Shown: positions 27,271 through 35,853, numbered from the stretch's first letter. The stretch is 42,898 nt of DNA from Nocardia thailandica NBRC 100428 (GCF_000308795.1 NZ_BAGK01000228.1:1-42898), one strand, 5' to 3'. Translations and numbers: made by a program. Notes: a model not told the origin generated them from the sequence alone.

Positions 27271-27636
27271 ATGAGCGAGCTTCGACTCTCCCCGCCGTTC
27301 GACGGACGCGATGCCGAGGGCAGGCCGGAGGTGCATCGCCCGGCCCTCGACCCGCAGATCCGCGATCGGGTACTCGACTATCTCGCCTACGCGCCGGTGG
27401 TACTGAGCGCACGCAGCTACGACGCGGACGACTTCAACCCCGGGGACCGCGACGTGCCGCTGAATTTCCACACGGACGGGGAGTTCGTGTGGCCCGGCGC
27501 TGTCCCCCATTACCTGCGCAAGTACGGGGTGCCGCCGGAGCCCGACCTGGTCGCGCACATCATCGCGAAGAACTTCGAGGTCGGCGAGGTGTCCGAGGAG
27601 TCGCGGCAGGCGGCGGTGGCCAGGATCGTCGGCTGA
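27271..27636 (+). CDS. Hypothetical protein
   Basis: 121 residues from ATG 27271. VLDYLAYAPVVLSARSYDADDF and PLNFHTDGEFVWPGAVPHYLRKYG form a conserved-looking pattern seen in actinobacterial proteins that often sit near toxin-immunity genes, though I cannot name a family. No signal peptide or membrane segment. The stop directly abuts the convergent stop of the next gene. Function unknown. Confidence 0.6.
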   Translation: MSELRLSPPFDGRDAEGRPEVHRPALDPQIRDRVLDYLAYAPVVLSARSYDADDFNPGDRDVPLNFHTDGEFVWPGAVPHYLRKYGVPPEPDLVAHIIAKNFEVGEVSEESRQAAVARIVG

Positions 27637-28200
27637 TCAGTCGGCGGCGCGGGTGCGCCGGACCGGGCCTGCGGGCTCGAGCAACAGGGCGACCAAGCCC
27701 GCCGCGGCGGCCGTGAGTGCCACCGCGTCCAGGTAGTGGCAGGCCATGGCGCCCAGGTAGGTGGGTCCGCCCCAGGCGTCGACGGTGAAGTTCGGGTCGA
27801 GCCCGGCGAGGATCTGCGCGCCCACCCGCCAGCACAGATAGAGCATCAACGCCATGGGGACGCACGCGAGGGCCAGGCGCGCGGCCACGGCGGGCCGGGT
27901 CCGGGCGGACGCAGCGGTGCGACGGAGGCGGTCGGCCGCCCGGGTGCCGACCGGCGCGAGCACGACCGCGCGCAGCGAACCGGCGCGGCGGCGGAGCGCG
28001 AACCCCACCACGACCACGATGACCAGGACGACGAGGTGCGGCCACCATGCCGCGGTGCCGGGAACAGGGGGTCGCCGCTCCGGGACGCGCCCCGCGTAGA
28101 CGAACCCGCCGGAGACGACGCCCGCGCAGAACGCCACGAGCGCGAGCGCGACCAGCGGGCGGGACAGACGGGGCGCGGGGCGGGACACCGGATCAGCCAT
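27637..28200 (-). CDS. Small integral membrane protein, unknown function
   Basis: 187 residues from ATG 28200 (alternative ATG 28239). About four transmembrane segments: LVALALVAFCAGVVSGGFVY, LVVLVIVVVVGFAL, LALACVPMALMLYLC and YLDAVALTAAAAGLVALLL. A basic Arg-rich loop lies between the second and third. GGPTYLGAMACHYLDA before the last helix is the most distinctive part. The start is uncertain because a GGAGG lies immediately against ATG 28200, too close for normal initiation. Confidence 0.6.
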   Translation of the reverse strand: MADPVSRPAPRLSRPLVALALVAFCAGVVSGGFVYAGRVPERRPPVPGTAAWWPHLVVLVIVVVVGFALRRRAGSLRAVVLAPVGTRAADRLRRTAASARTRPAVAARLALACVPMALMLYLCWRVGAQILAGLDPNFTVDAWGGPTYLGAMACHYLDAVALTAAAAGLVALLLEPAGPVRRTRAAD

Positions 28201-28261
28201 ACCTCCAACACACCGCACGCGATACCGCGGCGTCGTCATACCCCGGTATCGAATCGCGGAG

Positions 28262-28879
28262 TCACTCGACCGCCGACCCCGGGACCGATTTCCGCAGCGC
28301 GGGCACGGAGCGACCGGTGAGCAGCATCAGCAGGTCCAGGGTGGTGCCGCGCAGTTCCGTGCCCGCACCGGCCGACCACGAGGAATCGGTGGCGACGAGC
28401 CGGACATCGCGGAAACGCCGCCGCGCCCAGAAGGGCCACCCCATCTCCCACACCCGGGCGGCGGCGATCGCGGCGGCCGCGGAATCGACCTCGACGGTCG
28501 CGCCGAGCGGCCGGGCGATGTCCTGGGCATGGACGATGACGTCGTAGTGGATGTTGCGGGCGTTCGTCACGGCGGGCAGGCGCCGCGACTCGGCGACCGC
28601 GCGCAGGACCGCGGCCAGGTCGGGGGTGGCGTCGGCGTAGCGGACCGCGATGTCGTGGTTGAGGCGGTGGAAGCTGCCGCGCGCGCGGACGGCCTCGCGG
28701 AGCATTCCGAGCGGGCCCGGTGACTGCGGCGCGAGCGCGATGTGGGCGGCGACGTCCCTGACGCGCCAGCCCGCGCACAACGACGGGGCGTCGAGCTGCT
28801 CGGCGGTGAGGCCGCCGAGGAGGTCGGCGACGGCGCGCCGCTGGTCGGCGATGGTCGGCCAGAGTTCCTCGGTGTTCAT
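28262..28879 (-). CDS. Mycothiol-dependent maleylpyruvate isomerase family protein
   Basis: 205 residues from ATG 28879 (MNTEELWPTIADQRRAVADLL). The DinB-like four-helix N-domain contains SLCAGWRVRDVAAHIALAP, which supplies a metal-ligand His, and NIHYDVIVHAQDIARPLG, with further His residues and the usual QDI motif. The C-terminal part holds the family's small domain. Such proteins use mycothiol or act as metal-dependent thiol transferases; the substrate is unknown. It is divergent from a MarR regulator across a shared palindromic operator, so it is probably the regulator's target. Confidence 0.82.
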   Translation of the reverse strand: MNTEELWPTIADQRRAVADLLGGLTAEQLDAPSLCAGWRVRDVAAHIALAPQSPGPLGMLREAVRARGSFHRLNHDIAVRYADATPDLAAVLRAVAESRRLPAVTNARNIHYDVIVHAQDIARPLGATVEVDSAAAAIAAARVWEMGWPFWARRRFRDVRLVATDSSWSAGAGTELRGTTLDLLMLLTGRSVPALRKSVPGSAVE

Positions 28880-28890
28880 TCGAGTCTCCA

Positions 28891-28913
28891 ATTAGTCAGC
28901 CTTTCTGACTAAT
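28891..28913. promoter_or_regulatory. Palindromic operator, probable MarR-family binding site
   Basis: ATTAGTCAG, five bases, CTGACTAAT: perfect 9-base arms in the 70-base gap between the divergent MDMPI-like gene and the MarR gene. A second, weaker dyad (GTCAG-N5-CTGAC, 28917-28931) follows at once. AT-rich dyads of this size are typical MarR sites. Confidence 0.8.
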
Positions 28914-28949
28914 ATAGTCAGTGAAGCTGACCGGATCAAGGGAGAAGAC

Positions 28950-29384
28950 ATGGCCGACGAGCCGAATCTGGGGGTACTGCTGTTCGTGCCCTACCGCGAG
29001 ATGGAGCGGCGGGTGCTCGACGCGCTGGCCGCGGGCGGCTTCGCCGACCTGACCCCCGCGCAGGCCCGGCTGGTCGCACGGATCGGCCCCGACGGCTCGC
29101 GGCTCACCGACCTCGCGAGCCAGGCCCAGGTGACCAAGCAGACCGCGGGCGCGCTCGCCGAACAGCTGGTCAGAGGCGGTTACCTGGAGCGCGCACCCGA
29201 CCCGAGCGACGGCCGCGCCAAGCTGCTCCGGCTCGCCCCGAAGGGCCGCCGCGCGACCGAGCTGGCGAACCGCACCGCGGCGCGGGTTGAACAGGAGTGG
29301 GTCGACCATCTAGGATCCCGGCGAGCAGCGTCGCTTCGCAGCGCGCTGAGCGCCTTGCGCGAGATCACCGATCCCTACCGCTGA
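28950..29384 (+). CDS. MarR-family transcriptional regulator
   Basis: 144 residues with a winged helix-turn-helix: RLTDLASQAQVTKQTAGALAEQLV is the recognition unit, followed by the wing YLERAPDPSDGRAKLLRLAPKGR, a textbook MarR signature. Flanking helices give the dimer interface. It probably represses itself and the divergent mycothiol-dependent enzyme through the operator at 28891-28913. MarR proteins usually sense small phenolic or oxidised compounds, which fits a thiol-transfer target, but the ligand is unknown. Confidence 0.9.
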   Translation: MADEPNLGVLLFVPYREMERRVLDALAAGGFADLTPAQARLVARIGPDGSRLTDLASQAQVTKQTAGALAEQLVRGGYLERAPDPSDGRAKLLRLAPKGRRATELANRTAARVEQEWVDHLGSRRAASLRSALSALREITDPYR

Positions 29385-29549
29385 CCAGCGGGTTCCACAG
29401 CCTCGACGAGCCCCGGTCACCCCGTACCGGCGAGCGGGACGGTGAGGAGGATCCCGCACCGTGCGGCCGGTTTCGGTGGATACTTGATATCGGCGCCGTT
29501 CAGCGACGGGGCCACATTTCAGCAATCCAGGGAAAGGGAGCTTGACGAC

Positions 29550-30710
29550 GTGGATGCGCTTTCTGCAGCGCTGGTCCGCGCCGACTTCCGCGCGGTCGTG
29601 GAGACACCGGGTGGTTCCGAGCGGTTGATCAGTGCGTTCTACGGTCATCTGTTCGCGCAGAACCCACGCCTGCGTGAGCTGTTCCCCCCCAACATGGACA
29701 TGCAGCCCAAGCGCATGATGACCGCCATCCAGTTCGTCCTGGACAATCTGGAGGATTTCGACCGCGCCCAGCATTTCCTCGAGCAACTCGCGCGCGACCA
29801 CCGCAAATACGGGGTCCAGCCCGAACACTACGACCTGGCCGGGCACGCCTTCCTCGCCGCCCTGCGCACCTACCACGGCAACCGCTGGACGCGGGAACTC
29901 GAAGAGGGCTGGGGCGATATCGGCATCCTGATCTCGGCGTCGATGACCATCGGCGCCAATTCCGACAAGTCACGGCCCTACTGGGACGCGACCGTCGTCG
30001 GGCACCGGCGGGTCCTCGACGACCTGTCCATCGTGCGGTTGCAGACCGACGCGCCGATCCCGTACCAGGCCGGGCAGTACGTGCCGGTGACTGTGCCGCA
30101 ACGGCCCAACATGTGGCGCTACCTGTCCCCCGCCATCCCGGCGAATCCCTACGGGGAGATCGAATTCCACATCCGCAAGATCCAGAACGGCTGGGTCAGC
30201 CCCGGCATCGTGAACGAGACCAAGGTCGGCGACCGCTGGCGCATCGCCGGACCGCTGGGCGGCCTGCACGTCGACCGGGAATCCGGGCGCGACGTCCTGA
30301 TGATCGGCCACGGCACCGGGATCGCCCCGCTGCGCGCCCAGCTGATCGAGATGAGCCAGCGCGGCATCAACCCGCGGGTGCATTTCTTCGTCGGCGGTCG
30401 CTATCCCTGCGACCTGTACGACGTGGACAACATGTGGCAGCTCTCGCAGTCCAATCCGTGGCTGACGGTGGTGCCGGTGTGCGAGGAGAAGGACAACCCG
30501 TGGTGGTATCCCGACCCGCCCGCCGATCCGCCGATGGGCATGCACCGCAGGCTGATCGGTAACCTGGGTGCGGTGGTGGCGAGCTTCGGTTCGTGGTCCG
30601 ACCGGCAGATCCAGATCGCCGGCTCGGCATCCATGATCGCCTCGACCCGGCGCGCGCTCCTCGGTGTCGGCACCCCCGCCGAGAACATCTCCGCCGACCC
30701 CGTCGGCTGA
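29550..30710 (+). CDS. Globin-reductase fusion (flavohemoglobin-like)
   Basis: 386 residues from GTG 29550 with GGGAG nine bases upstream. A globin domain (about 1-135) carries the proximal His in LARDHRKYGVQPEHY. A ferredoxin-NADP reductase-like module follows, with RYLSPA (FAD) at about 190 and GHGTGIAPLRA (NAD(P)). Such proteins act in nitric oxide or redox metabolism; relatives of Rv0385 are less well characterised than Hmp, so the electron donor and substrate are open. A stand-alone reductase gene follows 34 bases downstream. A second fusion of the same architecture lies at 34211 on the other strand. Confidence 0.88.
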   Translation: MDALSAALVRADFRAVVETPGGSERLISAFYGHLFAQNPRLRELFPPNMDMQPKRMMTAIQFVLDNLEDFDRAQHFLEQLARDHRKYGVQPEHYDLAGHAFLAALRTYHGNRWTRELEEGWGDIGILISASMTIGANSDKSRPYWDATVVGHRRVLDDLSIVRLQTDAPIPYQAGQYVPVTVPQRPNMWRYLSPAIPANPYGEIEFHIRKIQNGWVSPGIVNETKVGDRWRIAGPLGGLHVDRESGRDVLMIGHGTGIAPLRAQLIEMSQRGINPRVHFFVGGRYPCDLYDVDNMWQLSQSNPWLTVVPVCEEKDNPWWYPDPPADPPMGMHRRLIGNLGAVVASFGSWSDRQIQIAGSASMIASTRRALLGVGTPAENISADPVG

Positions 30711-30744
30711 CATCCATCCCGCACCGCCGGAGCGAAAGAGACTG

Positions 30745-31506
30745 ATGAGCAACGATCTTCCCGACGCGCCCACCTGGACCGCGACCGTGGTCGGTCATCA
30801 CCGGCTCCGCCACGACCTGGCCGTCATCCGGCTCATCGGTGACTACGTGCCGTTCACCGTCGGCGGCTCGGTGCAGGTCGAGGCACCGCAGCACCCTGGC
30901 GTGCGGCGCAGGCTCTCTCCCGCGCTGCCGCCGTCGCTGGACGGCAAGCTGGAGTTCCACATCCGCACCGTGCCCGGCGGCTGGTGCTCGGAATCGCTGG
31001 TGGCGGAGACGAAACCGGGCGACCAGTGGCAGATCGACGCGCCGCACAGCACCTTCCACATCGATCCCGAGGGCCCCGAGGTGGTGCTCATCGCCGGTGG
31101 CACCGGCCTGGCGCCGCTGCGCGCGCTCATCCTCGATCTCGCCCGCGAGGAGAACCCGCCGCGCACCTACCTGTTCGTCGGCGGCCGCTACCCCCGCGAC
31201 CTGTACGCCTCGGACATGCTGTTCCTGCTCGCCCAGGAACTCCCCTGGCTCACCGTGATTCCCGTCGTGGAGAGCCCCGACGACCCACCCGCGGTGGACA
31301 GGTGGTTCGAGGACAGCCGCGTCGACATCGGCTTCACCCCCGAGGAGATGCTGCACGGCACCCTCGCCGACGTCACCGCCGCCCACGGCCCGTTCGACCA
31401 GCACCAGGTCCTGGTCTGCGGTTCCCCGGCCATGGTCCGCACCACCATCGACCGCCTGATCGCCGGCGGCACCCCACCGGAAAGCATTCAGTCCGAAGGG
31501 AACTGA
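30745..31506 (+). CDS. Stand-alone FAD/NAD(P)-binding reductase related to the fusion's C-terminal half
   Basis: 253 residues from ATG 30745. It begins TWTATVVGHHRLRHDLAVIRL, the same opening as the reductase half of the upstream fusion (YWDATVVGHRRVLDDLSIVRL). It contains RRRLSPALPPSLDGKLEFHIR and IAGGTGLAPLRAL. The globin domain is absent. Probably a duplicate of the reductase domain that now serves another acceptor, or the upstream globin in trans. Operonic with the fusion gene; a type VII module follows after 94 bases. Confidence 0.85.
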   Translation: MSNDLPDAPTWTATVVGHHRLRHDLAVIRLIGDYVPFTVGGSVQVEAPQHPGVRRRLSPALPPSLDGKLEFHIRTVPGGWCSESLVAETKPGDQWQIDAPHSTFHIDPEGPEVVLIAGGTGLAPLRALILDLAREENPPRTYLFVGGRYPRDLYASDMLFLLAQELPWLTVIPVVESPDDPPAVDRWFEDSRVDIGFTPEEMLHGTLADVTAAHGPFDQHQVLVCGSPAMVRTTIDRLIAGGTPPESIQSEGN

Positions 31507-31600
31507 ACGTGTTAGGCTCGGCGCGCGGGGCTGGGGCGGGTCATACGGACGATTCGGCGCACTAGGGAGAGCTCCGCCCAGACCGGTTTGGGGAGGGCTT

Positions 31601-31924
31601 GTGTCCACCGATTCGAGCGACACTTTCGTGTTCGACTCTTCCATGACATCCGATCTCCAGCTGGCGCTGTCGAACGGATTCTCAGCACTCCGGTCGGTCA
31701 TCACCGACTCGGCGAATTCCGATGACCTGCTCACGGGGATCCAGGGCTCGAGCATCGCGCAGGCATGCTCGGCCGCCGGGTCCATCGTGCGGAGCACGAC
31801 GCTCGACCTCGGGCTGAACGTCCATACACTGAGCACGAAAGTCGGCCAGGTCATCGACACGATCTCCGCGCTCGAACAGAGCCGCACCCAGCAGATCACC
31901 GATATCACAGGCGATCTCGCATGA
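31601..31924 (+). CDS. Small helical type VII partner protein
   Basis: 107 residues, GTG start with GGGAGG upstream. Helical and Ser/Thr-rich, with no Cys except one, no WXG and no membrane segment. Size and the ATGA overlap with the following WXG effector point to an LXG/WXG-associated small partner that co-folds with the effector's N-domain. Two amphipathic helices: DLQLALSNGFSALRSVITD and LNVHTLSTKVGQVIDTISAL. Pairing is inferred from gene order. Confidence 0.6.
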   Translation: MSTDSSDTFVFDSSMTSDLQLALSNGFSALRSVITDSANSDDLLTGIQGSSIAQACSAAGSIVRSTTLDLGLNVHTLSTKVGQVIDTISALEQSRTQQITDITGDLA

Positions 31925-32973
31925 GCTCCGACGCACAGGCCGCGGACGTCCTCTACACGGTCTCCCGGGCACAAACGCTCGATCTCTCCGCACTGACGCT
32001 ACAGGCCGACCTCTGGCAGTCCCAGGCACAAGCCATCAGCCGGACTATGACGAGCCAGAAGAACTCGGTGGATGGTTCACAGGACTTCTGGCAGGGCTCG
32101 TCCGGCAGTGGCTTTCGCAGCGCCTTCCTCCCCCTCGATCAGAACGGCACCGACCTGCAGACCTCGCTGACGAACGGCACCGAGGCGGCGCGCACCGCGC
32201 AGCAGAAGATGGCGGCGGCCAAGTCAGCGGTCGACGCCGCGGTACAGGCCGCGAAGCAGAGCGGCCTCGAGGTCGCGGACGACGGGACCTGCACGCTGTC
32301 GCAGAAGTCCCGAATCGCCCTGCTGACCAGTGCCTCCGATACCACCCAGCTCGCCACGGGTCAGTCCTCGCTGCAGCAGGAAGCCGACTATCACACGCAA
32401 GCTGTGCAGCAGGCGCTGGCACAGCTGTCGACCGAGGACACGACCGGTCGCCGGGCCATCGAGAACGCCTTCGCCGACCTGCGGGTGGAGAAGACCCAGG
32501 ACCTCGGCAAACATGAGACCTTCGTCTGCGTCGACTATCCCGCCTATTGCGCCAATGCGAAGCGCCGCGGTGTGGAGACTGTTCCCTGGGACGAATCAAA
32601 GAAGTACTTTCCAGACAGCGAAGGCTACAACGGTGTGGACGACCGCCGCGACGCGTGTCGGCACTGTATCTGGATGGGCATGATGACCGCCTGGGCCTCA
32701 GAGGATTTCGCCCGTGACATGGCACAGGCGCATGAACAGGACTCGCCCTCCTCGGACGACCCGACCTACGCCGCGGCCTCGGCGAAAATGGACTACTACA
32801 ACAATGAAACCGGCATCGCGGTCGGACTGCGCCACGACGACGACACCGAGGGCATCATCAACGAGTGCGTCACCATCGCGCGAAACGCGAAGAAGGTGAA
32901 CATGTCCGACATTCCGAACTCGTCGGCGAACACATCGAAGAATGGGCTCATCTTCTTCAACGGGCCGGCATGA
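31921..32973 (+). CDS. Type VII effector: WXG-like N-domain with C-terminal DUF6973
   Basis: 350 residues. The N-terminal 195 residues are helical, with DFWQGSSGSGF (Trp 57, Gly 59) as a WXG-type turn. The C-terminal domain has RRDACRHCIWMGMMTAW (His 248), AHEQ (His 271, Glu 272) and KMDYYNNETG (Asp 291, Asn 294), the conserved polar set of DUF6973. That pattern suggests a metal- or acid/base-dependent enzyme, but no activity is established. ATG overlaps the upstream stop, and the downstream membrane protein overlaps its stop, giving a partner-effector-immunity order. Unlike the large toxin it has no Pro-rich linker. Confidence 0.78.
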   Translation: MSSDAQAADVLYTVSRAQTLDLSALTLQADLWQSQAQAISRTMTSQKNSVDGSQDFWQGSSGSGFRSAFLPLDQNGTDLQTSLTNGTEAARTAQQKMAAAKSAVDAAVQAAKQSGLEVADDGTCTLSQKSRIALLTSASDTTQLATGQSSLQQEADYHTQAVQQALAQLSTEDTTGRRAIENAFADLRVEKTQDLGKHETFVCVDYPAYCANAKRRGVETVPWDESKKYFPDSEGYNGVDDRRDACRHCIWMGMMTAWASEDFARDMAQAHEQDSPSSDDPTYAAASAKMDYYNNETGIAVGLRHDDDTEGIINECVTIARNAKKVNMSDIPNSSANTSKNGLIFFNGPA

Positions 32974-33248
32974 CCAGGGTCGCGAAGGCCGGTCAGGGCG
33001 TTGCCGGGTTCCTCCTAGGCGTTCCACTGACCTGGGGTGCGTTTCTCGCGGTGCTCAGTATCGATTCGGAGGTCTACGACCGGCTGGTTCCGCTCCGCGC
33101 TTCCATCTCGGTGATACCGATGCTGCTCGTGCTGCTGCCCGCGGCGCTCGTACTGTGGCTGGCACCGCGGCTGCGTCCCGCGACGATCGGGCTGATCGCC
33201 GCGTGCCTGCTCACCGGTTCGGCGCTGTTCCTCCTGATCATCTGGTGA
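32970..33248 (+). CDS. Small membrane protein, candidate immunity protein of the DUF6973 effector
   Basis: 92 residues, ATG overlapping the effector's stop codon. Three hydrophobic segments: GVAGFLLGVPLTWGAFLAVL, ISVIPMLLVLLPAALVLWLA and ATIGLIAACLLTGSALFLLII. Position and coupling suggest it protects the producer; a membrane location would fit an effector acting at the envelope. No family recognised. Confidence 0.65.
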   Translation: MTRVAKAGQGVAGFLLGVPLTWGAFLAVLSIDSEVYDRLVPLRASISVIPMLLVLLPAALVLWLAPRLRPATIGLIAACLLTGSALFLLIIW

Positions 33249-33254
33249 TGCGCG

Positions 33255-33638
33255 ATGGCGGAACGGACCATATCCGCGGTCACGGCGGGTAGCCGGCTGC
33301 AGGACACGATCGACAACGGGAGCGGCAGCGCGCGGACCGAGGATGGCTCGGTCCGGATGGCGGTGGGGACCGGCGGGGAGATCCTGGAGATCGCGTTCGC
33401 GGACGACCGACCGGCCCCCCGGCCGGAGGCGCTGGCCTCCGTCCTCATCGAGCTGCACCGTGCCGCGCACCGGCAGGCCAAGCAATCCATGAAGGAGGCC
33501 CTCGACACGGTCTCCGAGCGTGCTCCGGCGCCCGAACCGCCTGGTGCCGCGGCGCGGCCGACGGTCGCCGAGGATGTCGACGCCGAGGACGACGAGTACT
33601 TCCGGGACAAGCGCCGCAACGGATGGTTGATCGGGTGA
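33255..33638 (+). CDS. YbaB/EbfC-family protein, type VII associated
   Basis: 127 residues. An N-terminal beta region (GSARTEDGSVRMAVGTGGEILEIAF) and a central helix (EALASVLIELHRAAHRQAKQSMKEAL) give the YbaB/EbfC pattern. The tail DAEDDEYFRDKRR resembles the acidic-aromatic end of the YbaB-like protein at 9590. It starts 6 bases after the membrane protein and overlaps the next gene, so it belongs to the effector operon. Role inferred as chaperone-like, as for EspL in ESX-1. Confidence 0.7.
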   Translation: MAERTISAVTAGSRLQDTIDNGSGSARTEDGSVRMAVGTGGEILEIAFADDRPAPRPEALASVLIELHRAAHRQAKQSMKEALDTVSERAPAPEPPGAAARPTVAEDVDAEDDEYFRDKRRNGWLIG

Positions 33639-34198
33639 CCGAGCCGGAGGGGGACTCCACTCTCCAACAGCTCCAGCAGATTCTGGCCAACACACGTCGC
33701 ACGGTCACCAGCGGATGCGGCAGGGTCCGGGTCGAGGCGGCGGCCGACGGGGGCCTGCACGGCATCACCCTCGCCGACGGAGGCGAGCGGCTGGACGGGC
33801 GGCTGTTCGCCGATCTGGTCATCGAGGCACACCGCGCGGCGGTCACGGAGGCGGAGGCCGCGACAACGGGCGTGGTCGACGATCTGCTCGCGAAGATCAG
33901 CCACGGGAGCGAGGAGTCGGCCGAGCGGAAGTCCACCGAGCCGGTCCGCGGGGTAGAGCACCCAGTGCGGCTGCCGGACGCGCCGATTCGGCGCGGGCGC
34001 CCCGTGGCCCCCGTGCGGAAGAAGACCTCGCCGCCCGCGTCGAAGGCGACCACACCCGAGCCGAGTCACTACTGGGTGGTCGACCCGCTCGCGCCCTGGG
34101 GAGAACCCGGTCCGGACCCCGGAGTCGGGGTCGACCCGCCGCCGGTGCCCTTCGACGTCGGCCTGGATCTGCCGTTCCTCGACGGCCCCCTGGAGTGA
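33635..34198 (+). CDS. Second YbaB/EbfC-like protein with long Pro-rich tail
   Basis: 187 residues from GTG 33635, which overlaps the previous stop (GTGA); ATG 33623 is an alternative. GRVRVEAAADGGLHGITLADGGERLDGRLFADLVIEAHRAAVTEAE is the YbaB-like core (read here in two blocks of the family pattern). The last 90 residues are Pro/Arg/Asp-rich and end PFDVGLDLPFLDGPLE. It closes the effector operon, converging with the globin-reductase gene at 34211. Tandem YbaB-like genes may form a heteromer. Confidence 0.68.
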   Translation: MTEPEGDSTLQQLQQILANTRRTVTSGCGRVRVEAAADGGLHGITLADGGERLDGRLFADLVIEAHRAAVTEAEAATTGVVDDLLAKISHGSEESAERKSTEPVRGVEHPVRLPDAPIRRGRPVAPVRKKTSPPASKATTPEPSHYWVVDPLAPWGEPGPDPGVGVDPPPVPFDVGLDLPFLDGPLE

Positions 34199-34210
34199 TG
34201 AATCCCCTAC

Positions 34211-35389
34211 TCAGAACAGGGGGTCGTGGCGGACGTTGACGGCCTGGACGCCGGCGGCCATGAGGCGGAACTTGGTGGTCTGGACCATGGAGGGGGAACC
34301 GACGATCTGGACGTCGCGGTCGGCCCAGGAGCCGTAGGCGGCGACGACCTTGCCGATCTGGCCGGTCAGGCGGGGTTCGAGGCCGGGGAGGTCGGTGGGG
34401 ACGGCGGTGGCGGCGTCGAACCACCACGGGTTCTCGTCGCTCTCCGTGACCGGGGTGACGGTGAGCCACTTGTTGGCCATGGCCAGGGTGCTCAGGATCT
34501 CGAGATCGTAGAGGTCGCAGGGGTGATGGCCGCCGACGAACAGGTGGACCTGGGGGTTGACCCGGCGCTGGGCCATGGCGATGACCTGCGCGCGCAGCGG
34601 CGCGATGCCGGTGCCGCAGGCGATCATGAGCATCTTGCGCTTCGTGTTGCGCGGCACGCCGAGCCCCCCGAGCGGGGATCCGAGTAACCACTGGTCACCG
34701 ACCGCGGTGTGCGACACCATCGCCGGGCTCACCCAGCCGCCGAGCACGCTGCGGATGTGGAACTCGATCTCGCCGTGCTCGTTGGCGGGGTTGGCCGGGG
34801 AGAGGTACCGCCACATGCGCGGGCGCGAGGGGACCTGCACGCTGAGGTACTGGCCCGCGGCATACTGCATCGGCTCGTCGAGCTTGAGCCGGACGACGCT
34901 GAGGTTGCGCAGGACCTCGCGGATCTCCACGACCCGGCCGGTCCACACCGGCGGGGTGGTCTCCTTGTCGGCCGCCTCGATCATCGCGCCGCTGATGGTG
35001 GCCAGGCCCTCGTCCCAGGCCCGCGCGACCTCGTCGGTCCACAGCTCGGTCCCGGCGAACTGGCTGATCGCGGTCTTCAGCGAATTGCACACGGCCACGT
35101 AGTGAATCGGCTGCACCCCGTACTTGCGGTGGTCGCGGCCGAGCTGGGCCAGGAAGGGTAGGAGTTTGTCGGGTTCCTCGAGCCGGTCGAGCGCGAAGGA
35201 GATCGCCTTCACCAGGCGATCGCGCTGGGCGTCCATCGCGGCGGGGAAGTAGTCGCGGACCTGCGGGTAGTCCGTGAACAGGATCGAATAGAACGATCTG
35301 GCCAGCTGCTCGGGCCCGCCGTCCTCCGCAGCAACCGCCTTGAACGTGGTACGGATCAAAGCGACAGTCCGCGAATCCATATGTGTCAC
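34211..35389 (-). CDS. Globin-reductase fusion protein (Rv0385-like)
   Basis: 392 residues. Globin domain 1-140 with the proximal-His segment LGRDHRKYGVQPIHY; reductase half with MWRYLSPANPANEHG (FAD site), IACGTGIAPLRAQ (NAD(P) site) and the VFVGG-type HLFVGGHHPCDLYDLE block. It is the same architecture as the gene at 29550 but clearly diverged, so the two are paralogues. In M. tuberculosis the related Rv0385 lies next to clpB; here it lies near hspR instead. ATG 35389 is used; a second ATG lies three codons on. The 480-base region upstream probably holds its promoter. Confidence 0.88.
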   Translation of the reverse strand: MTHMDSRTVALIRTTFKAVAAEDGGPEQLARSFYSILFTDYPQVRDYFPAAMDAQRDRLVKAISFALDRLEEPDKLLPFLAQLGRDHRKYGVQPIHYVAVCNSLKTAISQFAGTELWTDEVARAWDEGLATISGAMIEAADKETTPPVWTGRVVEIREVLRNLSVVRLKLDEPMQYAAGQYLSVQVPSRPRMWRYLSPANPANEHGEIEFHIRSVLGGWVSPAMVSHTAVGDQWLLGSPLGGLGVPRNTKRKMLMIACGTGIAPLRAQVIAMAQRRVNPQVHLFVGGHHPCDLYDLEILSTLAMANKWLTVTPVTESDENPWWFDAATAVPTDLPGLEPRLTGQIGKVVAAYGSWADRDVQIVGSPSMVQTTKFRLMAAGVQAVNVRHDPLF

Positions 35390-35805
35390 AACCTCGTTTC
35401 GCCATCGAACGCTAGCCGCGCCGGCGAGTGAGGTGCTGGGGAGAACACTCGACAGCAGCCGATGACGAGAAGTCTAGGCGAGGTTTGCCAGGTTCGTAAT
35501 CGTACTCTAAAACATCATGCGTGTAATTTACGAAAACAATCCTATCGTCTCCGTTGGGCGACGTAAACAAACTACAAGCATGTGAGTTCCCGGGGTCCAC
35601 TCGTCGACTTCGCAAGGACGAACCGCGATCGAGCGGGAGAATTGTCGCAAAATGCCAGTTGAGGCGGTTATTTCACGGTTTGCCGATGATCTTCGGGGGT
35701 AAGGCAGCGAAGAATGCGAACCACTACGTTGACGAATTAGTAGGTTGCTGAAAGATCACCAGGAGATCGCTCGGGATTGCCCGGCCTCGGCCACCGACAC
35801 ACGAA
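35390..35805. other. Gene-free, relatively AT-rich intergenic region
   Basis: Between the globin-reductase start and the hspR terminator hairpin. Two short open stretches (about 65 codons each, 35412-35615 minus and 35554-35751 plus) lack ribosome sites and family features. TTCGTAA at about 35494 and TTTACGAA at about 35527 form a loose inverted repeat. The A/T enrichment suggests promoter and regulator sites for the minus-strand globin gene. Confidence 0.5.
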
Positions 35806-35853
35806 GGGCGGGTACGCGAACCCGTGGTGAACCCACCGGTCGCGAACCCGCCC
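35806..35853 (-). terminator. Terminator hairpin of the dnaK operon
   Basis: Arms GGGCGGGTACGCGA (35806-35819) and TCGCGAACCCGCCC (35840-35853) pair at 13 of 14 positions around a 20-base loop. It lies 17 bases after the hspR stop. Confidence 0.72.

Noticed and set aside
35412..35751. Two short open frames of about 65 codons in the globin-hspR gap
   Set aside because: No ribosome sites, no recognisable features, and they lie in a region with promoter-like composition.
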